Shown here one piece after another: positions 9,899 to 18,853 of a stretch of DNA of 64,000 nt. Positions within the stretch are counted from its first letter, which is position 1. Each line of letters opens with the position of its first letter. Under the pieces are notes generated by a model. The model saw only the letters and a list, made by a program, of their open reading frames with translations. It was not told the origin of the DNA and made no database searches. The stretch covers positions 1-64,000 of the forward strand of contig JBAWXE010000001.1 in assembly GCA_037144255.1 (NCBI GenBank), written 5' to 3'. The stretch comes from JBAWXE01 sp037144255. GTDB taxonomy: Bacteria; Bacteroidota; Bacteroidia; Chitinophagales; Chitinophagaceae. The translations under genes and the position numbers were made by a program.

Positions 9899-10660
9899 AT
9901 GCAATACGAGATCAAACACTTAGGCAAATTCAAGTACGTAGAAGAAGGAGAGGGGGAACCTTTGGTACTCCTACATGGCTTGTTTGGAGCGTTGAGTAAT
10001 TTTAAAGACTTGGTAGACTATTTTAAGCAAACACATAAAGTAGTTATACCGATACTGCCATTATATGACCTTACCTTACTTGAAACTACGGTTTCGGGGT
10101 TGAATAGATATGTGTCAAAATTTATTGAGACCCGTTGTTTTGATAGAGTGAACCTTTTGGGTAATTCTTTAGGTGGCCATGTGGGTTTAGTGTATACACT
10201 TAAACATCCTGAAAGAGTAAAGACCATTACTCTTACGGGTAGTTCAGGATTATTTGAAAATGGAATGGGAGAGACCTATCCTAAAAGAGGTGACTACGAT
10301 TTCATCAGAAAGAAAACAGAACTGACCTTTTACGATCCTAACATTGCCACTAAAGAATTGGTAGATGAAATATATTCCATTGTCAATAATCGTTTAAAAG
10401 CATTAAAGATCATTTCCCTGGCTAAATCAGCTATTCGCCACAATTTGGGGGATGAGCTACAGGAAATAAAAATGCCTACATGCCTGATATGGGGTAAAAA
10501 TGATACGATAACACCTCCTATGGTAGCAGAAGAGTTTCATAAACTGATCTCTACATCTGAGTTGCATTGGATAGATAAGTGCGGTCATGCACCTATGATG
10601 GAAGTGCCTGATGAATTCAATAAAATTCTATCAGCATTCCTTGAAAAGCATAAAGGTTAA
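9899..10660 (+). CDS. alpha/beta hydrolase
   Basis: This 253-aa cytoplasmic alpha/beta-hydrolase has no signal peptide. The HG oxyanion motif is in LLHGLFGALSN (about residues 24-34). The nucleophile is the Ser of GNSLGGHVG (about residue 87). The acid is probably the Asp of IWGKNDTITPP (about 200), and the His is in DKCGHAPMMEVP (about 229). The order and the C-terminal GHAPMMEVP are typical of the epoxide hydrolase/haloperoxidase-like branch. It is transcribed divergently from ispG, with 177 bp between the start codons. The substrate is unknown. Confidence 0.85.
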   Translation: MQYEIKHLGKFKYVEEGEGEPLVLLHGLFGALSNFKDLVDYFKQTHKVVIPILPLYDLTLLETTVSGLNRYVSKFIETRCFDRVNLLGNSLGGHVGLVYTLKHPERVKTITLTGSSGLFENGMGETYPKRGDYDFIRKKTELTFYDPNIATKELVDEIYSIVNNRLKALKIISLAKSAIRHNLGDELQEIKMPTCLIWGKNDTITPPMVAEEFHKLISTSELHWIDKCGHAPMMEVPDEFNKILSAFLEKHKG

Positions 10661-10752
10661 GCCGTTTTCATTTTTATGATATTCTTTTGACAATTGCTAC
10701 CCAACCAAAACTGGTCTGACAATTGTATTATATAGTATAGAGAGACTGAATC

Positions 10753-11415
10753 ATGTTGATAGAGAAGTTGATATCGCCCATTGTCCCCACCTTAACGGCT
10801 ACTGATACCGGCAACAGAGCTTTGTCTCTGATGGAGGAGAATCATTTTACGCAGTTACCATTAGTAGTAGAACATCAATACATGGCGTTGATAAAGGAAA
10901 ACGATGTGTTGGACTGGAATACCCCGGAATCCCCCCTTAGTGGCGCAGATTTTCTCAGTTATCGCCCAGCTGTATTTGCTAATGGCCATCCGTATGAAGC
11001 CTTACGAATAGCTCATGAGCATAATTTATCAATTGTGCCAGTAGTAGATGACCAAAACATGTACATTGGTGCTATTACCAAAGATGAATTGTTAAAGTAC
11101 ATTACTGAAACAAGTGGATTGGATAATCCCGGTGGTATCATAGTATTAGAACTGGATGCCAGAGGGTATAGCCTGATGGAGATAGCGCGAATTTGTGAGA
11201 ATGAAGAAGTGACAGTGATCAGCACACAACTTTTCAATAACCGTTTTACTAATAAGCTGGAAATAACATTAAAAACAAATCGTACCGATCTGCGAAGTGT
11301 CGTAGCTTCTTTTGAGCGTCATAAGTACACTGTAAAGGATGTATTTGGGGAACAAACTCAATATGAAGATGTGGCTACGCGTTACAATTTGTTGATGAAT
11401 TATATTAACATGTAA
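10753..11415 (+). CDS. CBS-pair protein with C-terminal ACT-like domain
   Basis: This 220-aa soluble protein begins with two CBS motifs (about residues 1-56 and 65-120); for example LSIVPVVDDQNMYIGAITKDEL is a classic CBS end. The C-terminal 90 residues start GIIVLELDARGYSLMEIA and have the beta-alpha-beta spacing of an ACT domain. CBS pairs bind adenine nucleotides and ACT domains bind small ligands, so it is probably a sensor or allosteric protein similar to AcuB-like proteins. The next gene follows after 37 bp on the same strand. The target is unknown. Confidence 0.75.
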   Translation: MLIEKLISPIVPTLTATDTGNRALSLMEENHFTQLPLVVEHQYMALIKENDVLDWNTPESPLSGADFLSYRPAVFANGHPYEALRIAHEHNLSIVPVVDDQNMYIGAITKDELLKYITETSGLDNPGGIIVLELDARGYSLMEIARICENEEVTVISTQLFNNRFTNKLEITLKTNRTDLRSVVASFERHKYTVKDVFGEQTQYEDVATRYNLLMNYINM

Positions 11416-11452
11416 TGAAATGTACGATGAATCAATATTTTAATTCTGATAA

Positions 11453-12028
11453 ATGATAGCGATAGGCCAGGTGCTTCTGAGTGATGAAGTAGTGCAGGAG
11501 CAATTTGTATGTGACCTTAACAGTTGCAAAGGTGGTTGCTGTGTAGATGGGGACTGTGGCGCTCCATTGACAGATGATGAAACCAAGATCATCAAAAAAT
11601 TATATCCCAAGATCAAAAAATACCTCCCCCAAGAATATATTGCAGAAATTGAGAAACAAGGTACACATGTGTGGGATGACGAGTATGGTCATGTAACCCC
11701 AACGGTAAATGGTGGTGTATGCGTATATGCTTATACTGAAGAAACAGGCGTAGTAAAATGTGGCATAGAGAAGGCATGGAAAGAAGGTGTTGTAGATTTT
11801 CAAAAGCCAATATCCTGCCATTTATATCCTATTCGTATCAAACAATACAATGGATATGAGGCAGTGAATTATGAGCCTCGCCCTACTATATGCAAACCTG
11901 CATGCCGACTAGGAAAAAAATTACAAGTGCCAGTATATAAGTTTTTGAAAGACTCTTTGATACGTAAATATGGTGAGGAATTCTATGAAACTTTGGACGC
12001 AGTAGCCCAACAAGTATTGAAAAAATAA
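11453..12028 (+). CDS. DUF3109 family cysteine-cluster protein
   Basis: This 191-aa protein has a dense, conserved Cys pattern. It includes CDLNSCKGGCCVDGDCGAPL at the N-terminus (about residues 20-39), then GVCVY, VKCGIEKA, PISCHLYP and TICKPACRLG. I recognise this as the DUF3109 family, common in Bacteroidota and related to YkgJ-type Fe-S or zinc-binding proteins. The cysteines suggest a metal centre, but no reaction is established. Its TAA stop directly abuts the stop of rpoN on the other strand, with no bases between. Confidence 0.8.
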   Translation: MIAIGQVLLSDEVVQEQFVCDLNSCKGGCCVDGDCGAPLTDDETKIIKKLYPKIKKYLPQEYIAEIEKQGTHVWDDEYGHVTPTVNGGVCVYAYTEETGVVKCGIEKAWKEGVVDFQKPISCHLYPIRIKQYNGYEAVNYEPRPTICKPACRLGKKLQVPVYKFLKDSLIRKYGEEFYETLDAVAQQVLKK

Positions 12029-13525
12029 TTAAAGTTCTTTTCTGAGTCTTGCCACCGGTATGTTCAGTTGCTCACGATATTTAGCTACTGTACGGCGGGC
12101 AATATTATAGCCCTTTTCTTGCAATAACTCTGTCAATCTTTCGTCGGATAAAGGACGATGTTTATCCTCATTGCCTATAAGGCCTGATAGTATGCTTTTT
12201 ACTTCTCGTGTAGATACATCTTCGCCACTATCTGTATGTAGCGCTTCAGAGAAAAAGTACTTTAGCTTATAAGTACCAAACTCAGTTTGTACAAACTTAC
12301 TGTTAGCTACCCGCGATACGGTAGAAACATCCAAATTCGTCATTTGGGCAATGTCCTTAAGTATCATTGGCTTCAGAGTAGTATCGTCGCCAGTTAAGAA
12401 GAATTCTTGTTGGAATATTATTATGGACTGCATAGTATGTAATAAAGTATGCTGGCGTTGTTTGATAGCATCTATGAACCATTTGGCAGAATCTAATTTC
12501 TGTTTGATGAATAATAGTGCTTCTTTCTGGCGTTTATTCTTCTTCTCGCTTCTGTCATATGCTTTCATCATCTCTCTATATCCTTCGGATACACGTAGTT
12601 CAGGGGCATTTTTTGAATTCAGTGCCAGTTCCAGTTTGCCATTATTATTTTCTACAAAGAAATCAGGTATCACATAGCTTTCAGCCTTGTTGACAATCGT
12701 AAATACTGAACCAGGCTTAGGATTCAGCTTGATGATACAATTGATAGCGTCCTTAAAATTTTCATTAGTAAGGTCTAGCTGACGCTGTATTTTATCATAG
12801 TGCTTTTTGATGAATTCATTGAAGTATTTATCAATGATCTGAGCAGCTATTTTGGCATCATTATTTAGTGGTGACAGTCTTCTCAGTTGTAATAGGAGAC
12901 ACTCCTGTAGTGTCCACGCGCAAACTCCCGGTGGGTCAAATTTTTGTATCTCCAATATCAGGCTATTTACTTCTTCTTCTGATGTATAGATGTTTTGACC
13001 AAAGGCCAGATCATCCACTATGGACGAAGGCTCTCTTCGTAAATAACCATCTTCGTCTATACTGCCTATTATTTGTTGTGCTATTTTGTTAGTTCTTTCA
13101 TCCAGTTCCAACATGCTTAGTTGGTCCAGTAGGTAATCTATAAAGGTAGTTTCTACACTTACTGGAGCCGTAGTAGATTCATCTGAGCCACTACTGTAAT
13201 AATCATCACCACCACTATAATCTCCACCATCATCCTCTCTACGCAAAAAATCATCGAGATCAACTTTCTCTGCAGTATCATTACTTAATTCTACATCATC
13301 AAGGTCTCCATCAGAGTCATAATCGTCCTCTTTACTATCTAATTTATAATCATCATTGTCGAAATCACCATCCTCAGCTCCGTACTCCAATGCTGGGTTC
13401 TCTTCCATTTCCTCCTTTATTCGCTCCTCTAAGTTAATAGTAGGTACCTGCAGCAATTTCATAAGCTGAATTTGCTGGGGGGATAGCTTTTGTAAGAGTT
13501 TTTGTTGTTGAGATTGCCTAAGCAT
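12029..13525 (-). CDS. rpoN: RNA polymerase sigma-54 factor
   Basis: Sigma-54 directs transcription from -24/-12 promoters that need an AAA+ activator. The 498-aa protein starts with the Gln-rich region I (QSQQQKLLQKLSPQQIQLMKLLQVP), including the conserved QLMKLLQ. Region II (about residues 48-115) is extremely Asp/Glu-rich, as usual in this phylum. The core-binding and -12-binding regions follow. The C-terminus carries the RpoN box ARRTVAKYRE (about residues 475-484), which contacts the -24 element. No enhancer-binding activator is encoded in the window. It is divergent from ald across 155 bp. Confidence 0.96.
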   Translation of the reverse strand: MLRQSQQQKLLQKLSPQQIQLMKLLQVPTINLEERIKEEMEENPALEYGAEDGDFDNDDYKLDSKEDDYDSDGDLDDVELSNDTAEKVDLDDFLRREDDGGDYSGGDDYYSSGSDESTTAPVSVETTFIDYLLDQLSMLELDERTNKIAQQIIGSIDEDGYLRREPSSIVDDLAFGQNIYTSEEEVNSLILEIQKFDPPGVCAWTLQECLLLQLRRLSPLNNDAKIAAQIIDKYFNEFIKKHYDKIQRQLDLTNENFKDAINCIIKLNPKPGSVFTIVNKAESYVIPDFFVENNNGKLELALNSKNAPELRVSEGYREMMKAYDRSEKKNKRQKEALLFIKQKLDSAKWFIDAIKQRQHTLLHTMQSIIIFQQEFFLTGDDTTLKPMILKDIAQMTNLDVSTVSRVANSKFVQTEFGTYKLKYFFSEALHTDSGEDVSTREVKSILSGLIGNEDKHRPLSDERLTELLQEKGYNIARRTVAKYREQLNIPVARLRKEL

Positions 13526-13680
13526 GATATATGTTAACTGTTCGTTTTTCAGAAATAAAATTATTGTTTCTTCTTGTAAATCTTAATTCTATTTTTTTAA
13601 TCATGTTTTAGGTGTCTAAATGCTTCTTTTATCAGAACTTGTTTCGTAATTTTCTGCAAAATGTAAACTAGGGAGCTGGC

Positions 13681-14892
13681 ATGAGTAAAAGACCTTATAT
13701 TTCTCCTTCATTCTCATATGTCCCTCTGGAAGAGACTTTAGAGATATTGCCGAAAAAGAAACAACTCTTTATAGGTATCCCTAAAGAGACCTCTTTTCAG
13801 GAAAACAGGGTGGCTCTTACCCCAGAGGCTGTTTCTGTATTGGTCAATAATGGTCATGAGATTGTTGTAGAACATAATGCCGGAGAGGGTTCCTTTTACT
13901 TTGATAGCGACTATAGTGAGGCTGGGGCGCGTATTGTGTATGAAAAAAGTGAAGTATATAAGGCCACTACAATAATTAAATCTGCCCCTATTTCTGAAGA
14001 AGAAGTAGCGCTTTTACAACCCAATCAGGTTATTATTTCTCCTATTCACTTACCGGTTCTTAAGGTAGAGATGTTAGAGCAGTTAATGCAAAAAAAGATC
14101 ATAGCAATTGCTGTAGAGTCTATAAAGGACGATTCAGGTACTTATCCCATAGTACGATCTATGAGCGAGATAGCAGGTAGCTCTGCTATTCTTACAGCAG
14201 CTAAGTACCTTAATAATGGACATAATGGTAAGGGTATACTACTGGGAGGTATTTCCGGTGTCCCTCCGGCCAAGGTGTTGATCATTGGTGCAGGGGTAGT
14301 GGGTGAATTTGCAGCCCGTACTGCTTTAGGATTAGGTGCATCTGTCATGATCTTTGATAATTCTATATACCGCCTTATGCGTTTGCAGAATAACATTGGC
14401 AGACGTTGTTTCACTTCTGTAATGGAGCCCGTTACTTTAGGTGAAGAGCTGGCTAATGCAGATGTGGCAGTAGGTGCTTTGAAACCTGTGAATGGGGTAA
14501 CGCCGGTAGTGGTTACAGACGAAATGGTAGGGAATATGAAAGCAGGTTCTGTTATCATAGATGTAAGTATAGATAGGGGCGGCTGTTTTGAAACCTCAAG
14601 GGTTACTTCACACGAAAACCCAATTTTCAAAAAGTATGATGTGATACATTATTGTGTGCCTAATATGGCTTCAGGGGTTTCCCGTACAGCATCTAGGGCT
14701 ATCAGTAATGTTATAATGCCTATAATGCTGCAATGTGCTGATTTGGGTGGTGTAGAGGGTATTATCCAGGCAAAGAACGGTATCCGCTCAGGTGTATATT
14801 TATATAAAGGCTGTGTTACCAATGCCAACATCGCCCGTCGTTTCCATCTGAAATTCACTGATCTGGATCTACTTTTAGCAGCACATAGCTAA
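13681..14892 (+). CDS. ald: alanine dehydrogenase
   Basis: This enzyme converts L-alanine and NAD+ to pyruvate, ammonia and NADH. The 403-aa protein has about 30 extra N-terminal residues before the family start FIGIPKETSFQENRVALTP. The substrate-site Lys and His are probably those in IIKSAPIS and SPIHLP. The Rossmann motif GAGVVGEFAARTALGLGA lies near residues 201-218. The C-terminal signature IDVSIDRGGCFETSR then HYCVPNMASGVSRTAS is clear. The related NAD(P) transhydrogenase alpha subunit also shares this fold, but lacks the full Ald C-terminal part and would have a membrane segment. Confidence 0.9.
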   Translation: MSKRPYISPSFSYVPLEETLEILPKKKQLFIGIPKETSFQENRVALTPEAVSVLVNNGHEIVVEHNAGEGSFYFDSDYSEAGARIVYEKSEVYKATTIIKSAPISEEEVALLQPNQVIISPIHLPVLKVEMLEQLMQKKIIAIAVESIKDDSGTYPIVRSMSEIAGSSAILTAAKYLNNGHNGKGILLGGISGVPPAKVLIIGAGVVGEFAARTALGLGASVMIFDNSIYRLMRLQNNIGRRCFTSVMEPVTLGEELANADVAVGALKPVNGVTPVVVTDEMVGNMKAGSVIIDVSIDRGGCFETSRVTSHENPIFKKYDVIHYCVPNMASGVSRTASRAISNVIMPIMLQCADLGGVEGIIQAKNGIRSGVYLYKGCVTNANIARRFHLKFTDLDLLLAAHS

Positions 14893-14917
14893 CACCATGT
14901 AAAAATATTCCATTTGC

Positions 14918-15277
14918 ATGCCTAATAATAGAACCAATAAAACTATTGCAGGTTACCATTTATTAATGATATTATCTGCTGTCGATTTCCGTATCAGCTA
15001 TAATGAGGATAGGGTCATTAGGGTGTATTTGGTAGAGGAATTCCCATTTCGGGTAAATCTGGATAGAGAAATGGCTATTATCAGCAATCTAAAGCCTGAA
15101 GAATGGGAAGCTCATTTCCTGAAAATGATGGATGATTTTTACGATGATGCTACCGAAGACGAAAGGAAAAACCTGATCAATTTTGCAATAGAACTTACCA
15201 AGGCTGATAATGTTATCACAATGGAAGAAAATTACTACCTCAATTTATTGTTCGAGAACTGGGAATATGGCTTATAA
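14918..15277 (+). CDS. TerB-like small acidic protein
   Basis: This 119-aa soluble acidic protein has no signal or membrane segment. The C-terminal part (about residues 76-119) reads NLINFAIELTKADNVITMEE, followed by NYYLNLLFENW. This resembles the D-x-x-I-xx-E-E pattern at the end of a TerB/DjlA-type helical bundle, where acidic residues may bind a divalent metal. It follows ald by 25 bp and may be co-transcribed with it. Its TAA directly abuts the uppP stop on the opposite strand. The assignment is tentative. Confidence 0.5.
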   Translation: MPNNRTNKTIAGYHLLMILSAVDFRISYNEDRVIRVYLVEEFPFRVNLDREMAIISNLKPEEWEAHFLKMMDDFYDDATEDERKNLINFAIELTKADNVITMEENYYLNLLFENWEYGL

Positions 15278-16072
15278 TTATCCTGCCATCATTTTGAAAT
15301 AGATCATCGCCAATACTGCAATTCCTGCAATAATACGATATACACCAAATGCTCTGAAACTATGTTTCTGTAAGTATTGTATGAATGTCTTAATAGCTAT
15401 CAATGCTACTATGAAGGCTATAATGTTACCTACTATCAGCATAGGTATTTGTCCATCCTGAAAGGTCACACCATGCTTATGGAAATCCCATAATTTCTTA
15501 GCGGTAGCAGCCATCATGGTAGGTACTGCTAGAAAGAATGAAAATTCGGCAGCTAGTTTCTTGGTCAGCTTTTGTTGCATACCACCTACTATCGTGCATG
15601 CACTACGAGATACACCTGGTATCATTGCTATAACCTGAAAACAACCAATGATGAATGCTTTCACATAGTTGATATCCTCGTCTTTTTCTATTTCAGATTT
15701 TTTAAATAGCTTATCTATGAACAATAGAATGATACCGCCTATCAGTAATGAAAATCCTACGGTCATACTACTTTCCAACAGAGCATCTATCTTTTTAGAG
15801 AACAATGCTCCGAATATAGCAGCGGGAATAAATGCTGCAACAAGTTTAAAATAAAAATCCAACCTTTTGAAGTCAAAAAATTTCTTCCAGTACAATACTA
15901 CTACCGATAATATAGCTCCAAACTGTATGCACACTTCAAACAGTTTGGTAAAATCATCAGTGCTAATGCCCATAATAGAGCTGGCAATGATCATATGGCC
16001 TGTAGATGAAATCGGTAGAAATTCAGTAATGCCTTCTACTATACCTAGGATAATAGTTTGTAACCAAGTCAT
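15278..16072 (-). CDS. uppP: undecaprenyl-diphosphatase UppP/BacA
   Basis: UppP dephosphorylates undecaprenyl diphosphate to recycle the lipid carrier for peptidoglycan and O-antigen, and gives bacitracin resistance. The 264-aa protein has about 7-8 membrane helices. The first catalytic motif is GITEFLPISSTGHMII near residues 14-29; the second is PGVSRSACTIVGGM near 148-161, with the conserved Ser-Arg. It is the last gene of the folD-queE-uppP operon, starting 3 bp after the queE stop codon. Confidence 0.96.
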   Translation of the reverse strand: MTWLQTIILGIVEGITEFLPISSTGHMIIASSIMGISTDDFTKLFEVCIQFGAILSVVVLYWKKFFDFKRLDFYFKLVAAFIPAAIFGALFSKKIDALLESSMTVGFSLLIGGIILLFIDKLFKKSEIEKDEDINYVKAFIIGCFQVIAMIPGVSRSACTIVGGMQQKLTKKLAAEFSFFLAVPTMMAATAKKLWDFHKHGVTFQDGQIPMLIVGNIIAFIVALIAIKTFIQYLQKHSFRAFGVYRIIAGIAVLAMIYFKMMAG

Positions 16073-16075
16073 ACT

Positions 16076-16696
16076 TTATGGGATATTTATGAATTTATGT
16101 GTTTGCAACGACAATTGCCATTGTGGATGTTCCTGAATGTAGTCAATAATAAGTGGTGTGATTTCCTCTCGTTTACTCCATTCAGGTTGAAGGTACAATA
16201 TACAATCTTTAGAAACTTTTGCTGCATGTTCTTCTGCCCACTGAAAATCACTTTTATTAAAAACAACCACTTTCAATTCATGTGCTTGCTGCATGGCTTC
16301 ATCCAGAGGGGCTTTGAATTTTTTAGGAGAAAGTGTTACCCAATCTAACGTTCCACTTAGTGGATGGGCCCCTGATGTTTCTATATGGGTACGAAAACCC
16401 ACTTTATGTAGTGCATCACAAAGCCCTGTAAGCTTATGCATAGCTGGTTCGCCACCTGTTATCACAGCTATCCGTCCCGGGAAAGATGATGATTTCTTAA
16501 CGATCTCATCAGTAGTCATCATAGGGTGTGCATGTGCATCCCAGCTTTCTTTCACATCACACCATACACATCCTACATCGCATCCACCTAATCTAATGAA
16601 ATAGGCAGCTTGCCCACTATAGTACCCTTCACCCTGTAAGGTGTAAAAATGTTCCATTACAGGATAAGCTTCAGTATTTGTGCGCGTAGTTGCCAC
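16076..16696 (-). CDS. queE: 7-carboxy-7-deazaguanine synthase (radical SAM)
   Basis: QueE rearranges 6-carboxytetrahydropterin to the deazaguanine core of queuosine. The 206-aa protein has the radical-SAM cluster motif CX3CX2C as GGCDVGCVWCDVKESWD (about residues 33-49), preceded by the family YTLQGEGYYSGQAA segment. ITGGEPAMH is the SAM-binding GGE motif, and LQPEWSKREE lies near the C-terminus. It starts 2 bp after the folD stop and stops 3 bp before uppP. No other queuosine gene and no preQ1-type leader is seen here. Confidence 0.93.
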   Translation of the reverse strand: MATTRTNTEAYPVMEHFYTLQGEGYYSGQAAYFIRLGGCDVGCVWCDVKESWDAHAHPMMTTDEIVKKSSSFPGRIAVITGGEPAMHKLTGLCDALHKVGFRTHIETSGAHPLSGTLDWVTLSPKKFKAPLDEAMQQAHELKVVVFNKSDFQWAEEHAAKVSKDCILYLQPEWSKREEITPLIIDYIQEHPQWQLSLQTHKFINIP

Positions 16697-16698
16697 TA

Positions 16699-17586
16699 TT
16701 ACGAATGAGAAGATTGAGACAACTTAGTAGCCAGTAGTGTGTTTTTCATAAGTCCGCAGATGGTCATAGGGCCAACTCCTTTTGGTACAGGTGTGATAAA
16801 GCTGCATTTTTCAGCAACATTATCAAAATCCACATCACCTACTAATCTCATACCGCTTTTACGTGTAGGGTCGTCTATTCTATTGATACCTACGTCTATA
16901 ATAATAGCACCTTCTTTCACCATCTCTGCAGTTATGAATTTTGGCCTACCTATAGCTGCTATAATAATATCAGCTTTCTGTGTTATCTCAGTCAGATTGC
17001 GTGTTTTAGAATGGCAGATAGTTACAGTAGCATTACCTGGTTTTCCATTTCTACTCATAAGAATGGACATGGGCGTACCTACAATATTGCTTCTTCCTAC
17101 TACTACACAGTTCATACCGGTAACATCAATATTGTAATACTCTAGCATCAGCAATATACCATACGGAGTAGCTGGTAAGAAAGAAGGTTGTCCTAATACC
17201 ATACGACCTTGTGTTATAGGGTGGAAACCATCCACATCTTTTGCTGGGTCTATTGTATTGATCACTCTGTCTTCAGATATATGCTTGGGTAATGGCAACT
17301 GTACTAGTATACCATCAACTACACTATCAGCATTCAGTTTTTTGATCTCTTCCAACAGATAATCTTCAGTAATGTCTATGCTGAAGCGTAATAAAGTAGA
17401 GCCAAAACCTATTTCTTCACAGGTTTTAACTTTAGAACCTACATAGGCTTCACTCGCAGGATTATTACCTACTATTATTACTGCCAGATGTGGTATTTTA
17501 CTACCTGTTGTGCGTAAGAGTTGAACTTCTTGTTTCAGTTCTTCTTTTATATGTGCAGCTACTGCTGTTCCTTCTAGAATTTGCAT
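16699..17586 (-). CDS. folD: methylenetetrahydrofolate dehydrogenase/cyclohydrolase
   Basis: FolD interconverts methylene-, methenyl- and formyl-tetrahydrofolate in one-carbon metabolism. The 295-aa protein shows the family motifs in order: ASEAYVGSKVKTCEEIG with the catalytic Lys (about residue 56), VDGILVQLPLPKHI, KDVDGFHPITQGR, VVVGRSNIVGTPM for NADP binding, and PVPKGVGPMTICGLMKNTL at the end. It is the first gene of a very tight operon with queE and uppP. Confidence 0.97.
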   Translation of the reverse strand: MQILEGTAVAAHIKEELKQEVQLLRTTGSKIPHLAVIIVGNNPASEAYVGSKVKTCEEIGFGSTLLRFSIDITEDYLLEEIKKLNADSVVDGILVQLPLPKHISEDRVINTIDPAKDVDGFHPITQGRMVLGQPSFLPATPYGILLMLEYYNIDVTGMNCVVVGRSNIVGTPMSILMSRNGKPGNATVTICHSKTRNLTEITQKADIIIAAIGRPKFITAEMVKEGAIIIDVGINRIDDPTRKSGMRLVGDVDFDNVAEKCSFITPVPKGVGPMTICGLMKNTLLATKLSQSSHS

Positions 17587-17711
17587 ATCACAAAGATAAC
17601 ATCACATTTCAGAAAACATTTATCGGATGATAAGTAATTGATACTTGGTGATATTTGAATATGTTTTTATGTATCTTGCAAGCCTTTCTATATGTTTTTA
17701 AAATCATTAAT

Positions 17712-18782
17712 GTGAAGAGAATACTTTGTTTGCTTCTATTGATACCTGTTATTGGCTTTACGCAAATCCCACCTGGCTATTACAATAGCGCTAATGGACT
17801 TAATGGAGAGCCGCTACGTATAGCTTTATATAATATTATAAAAGGACATACTGTTTTAAGCTATACACCGGGTTTATGGAATGCATACTATTCTACCGAT
17901 AAAAGGACAGATGGTAAGGTTTGGGATATATATGCTGATATTCCCGGAGGCACACCGGCTTATGAATACACTTTTGGTGCTAACCAATGTGGTAATGGTC
18001 TCAATCATGAAAACTCTTGTTATAATCGAGAGCACACATGGCCTCAAAGCAAATTCAATAGCCTTAGCCCCATGTATTCCGATCTGTTTATTGTTTATCC
18101 AACAGACTATTACGTCAACGGTCAACGTGCAGACTTCCCTTATGGTAAAGCTGGTACACCTGTTCTCAAAACATTTACCAATGGTTCTAAGTTAGGTCCC
18201 AACACTTATTTGGGTGCTCCTGCAACCACTTGTTTCGAACCCATAGATTCTTTCAAGGGGGATATTGCACGAAATTACTTTTATATCACTACTCGCTATT
18301 GGGCAGATAGCAGTTCATTCAATGATTGGGAAATGGCCACGAAGGTCACTTTGAAATCATGGACCATTCAAATGTTATTAGAATGGCATCACTTAGATCC
18401 GGTAAGTCAAAAGGAGATTGACAGGAATGATTCTGTATATGCATTGCAACACAACCGTAATCCTTTTATAGATTATCCACTATATGCCGATTGTATATGG
18501 GGTACTGGCGACTGCACTACTTCCGTTACCAATATATCTGCAAACAGAGAAAGTACTATTATCTATCCCAACCCTACTAAGGATATTGTAAATATCCATT
18601 CTTTACAAGCTATACAATTAATAGACATTATGGATATGCAGGGTAGGGTTATGATACACAATGCTCTAGAAACAGCAACTAAGAATACTTCTTTATCTGT
18701 TGTACAGCTCCCTTCAGCTAATTATATCATTAAGGTGCAAGACCAAACTGGTGTTACTACACAAAAATTATTGATACAGTAA
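17712..18782 (+). CDS. secreted endonuclease I family nuclease with T9SS sorting domain
   Basis: This is an Endonuclease_1 family protein, non-specific and metal-dependent. The motif YNREHTWPQSKF (about residues 100-111 from this start) carries the active-site His. The C-terminal ~75 residues, beginning IIYPNPTKDIVNI, form a type IX sorting domain, so the enzyme is exported and then released or anchored. I prefer GTG 17712 because it gives a clean signal peptide (MKRILCLLLLIPVIGFTQ). ATG 17661 in the same frame would add 17 residues before it. A 36-bp palindromic terminator follows. The likely role is extracellular DNA degradation or nutrient recovery. Confidence 0.88.
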   Translation: MKRILCLLLLIPVIGFTQIPPGYYNSANGLNGEPLRIALYNIIKGHTVLSYTPGLWNAYYSTDKRTDGKVWDIYADIPGGTPAYEYTFGANQCGNGLNHENSCYNREHTWPQSKFNSLSPMYSDLFIVYPTDYYVNGQRADFPYGKAGTPVLKTFTNGSKLGPNTYLGAPATTCFEPIDSFKGDIARNYFYITTRYWADSSSFNDWEMATKVTLKSWTIQMLLEWHHLDPVSQKEIDRNDSVYALQHNRNPFIDYPLYADCIWGTGDCTTSVTNISANRESTIIYPNPTKDIVNIHSLQAIQLIDIMDMQGRVMIHNALETATKNTSLSVVQLPSANYIIKVQDQTGVTTQKLLIQ

Positions 18783-18800
18783 ATAGAGATGATATTTTAA

Positions 18801-18841
18801 ACAATAGAGGCTGCTCTAGAGCAGCCTCTATTGTTTTTATC
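18801..18841. terminator. perfect 36-bp palindromic bidirectional terminator
   Basis: AACAATAGAGGCTGCTCT (18801-18818) is followed at once by its exact reverse complement (18819-18836) and then by T-rich sequence. It lies between the convergent nuclease gene and the second efflux pump gene. Confidence 0.9.
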
Positions 18842-18853
18842 AGGTAAGAGTTA

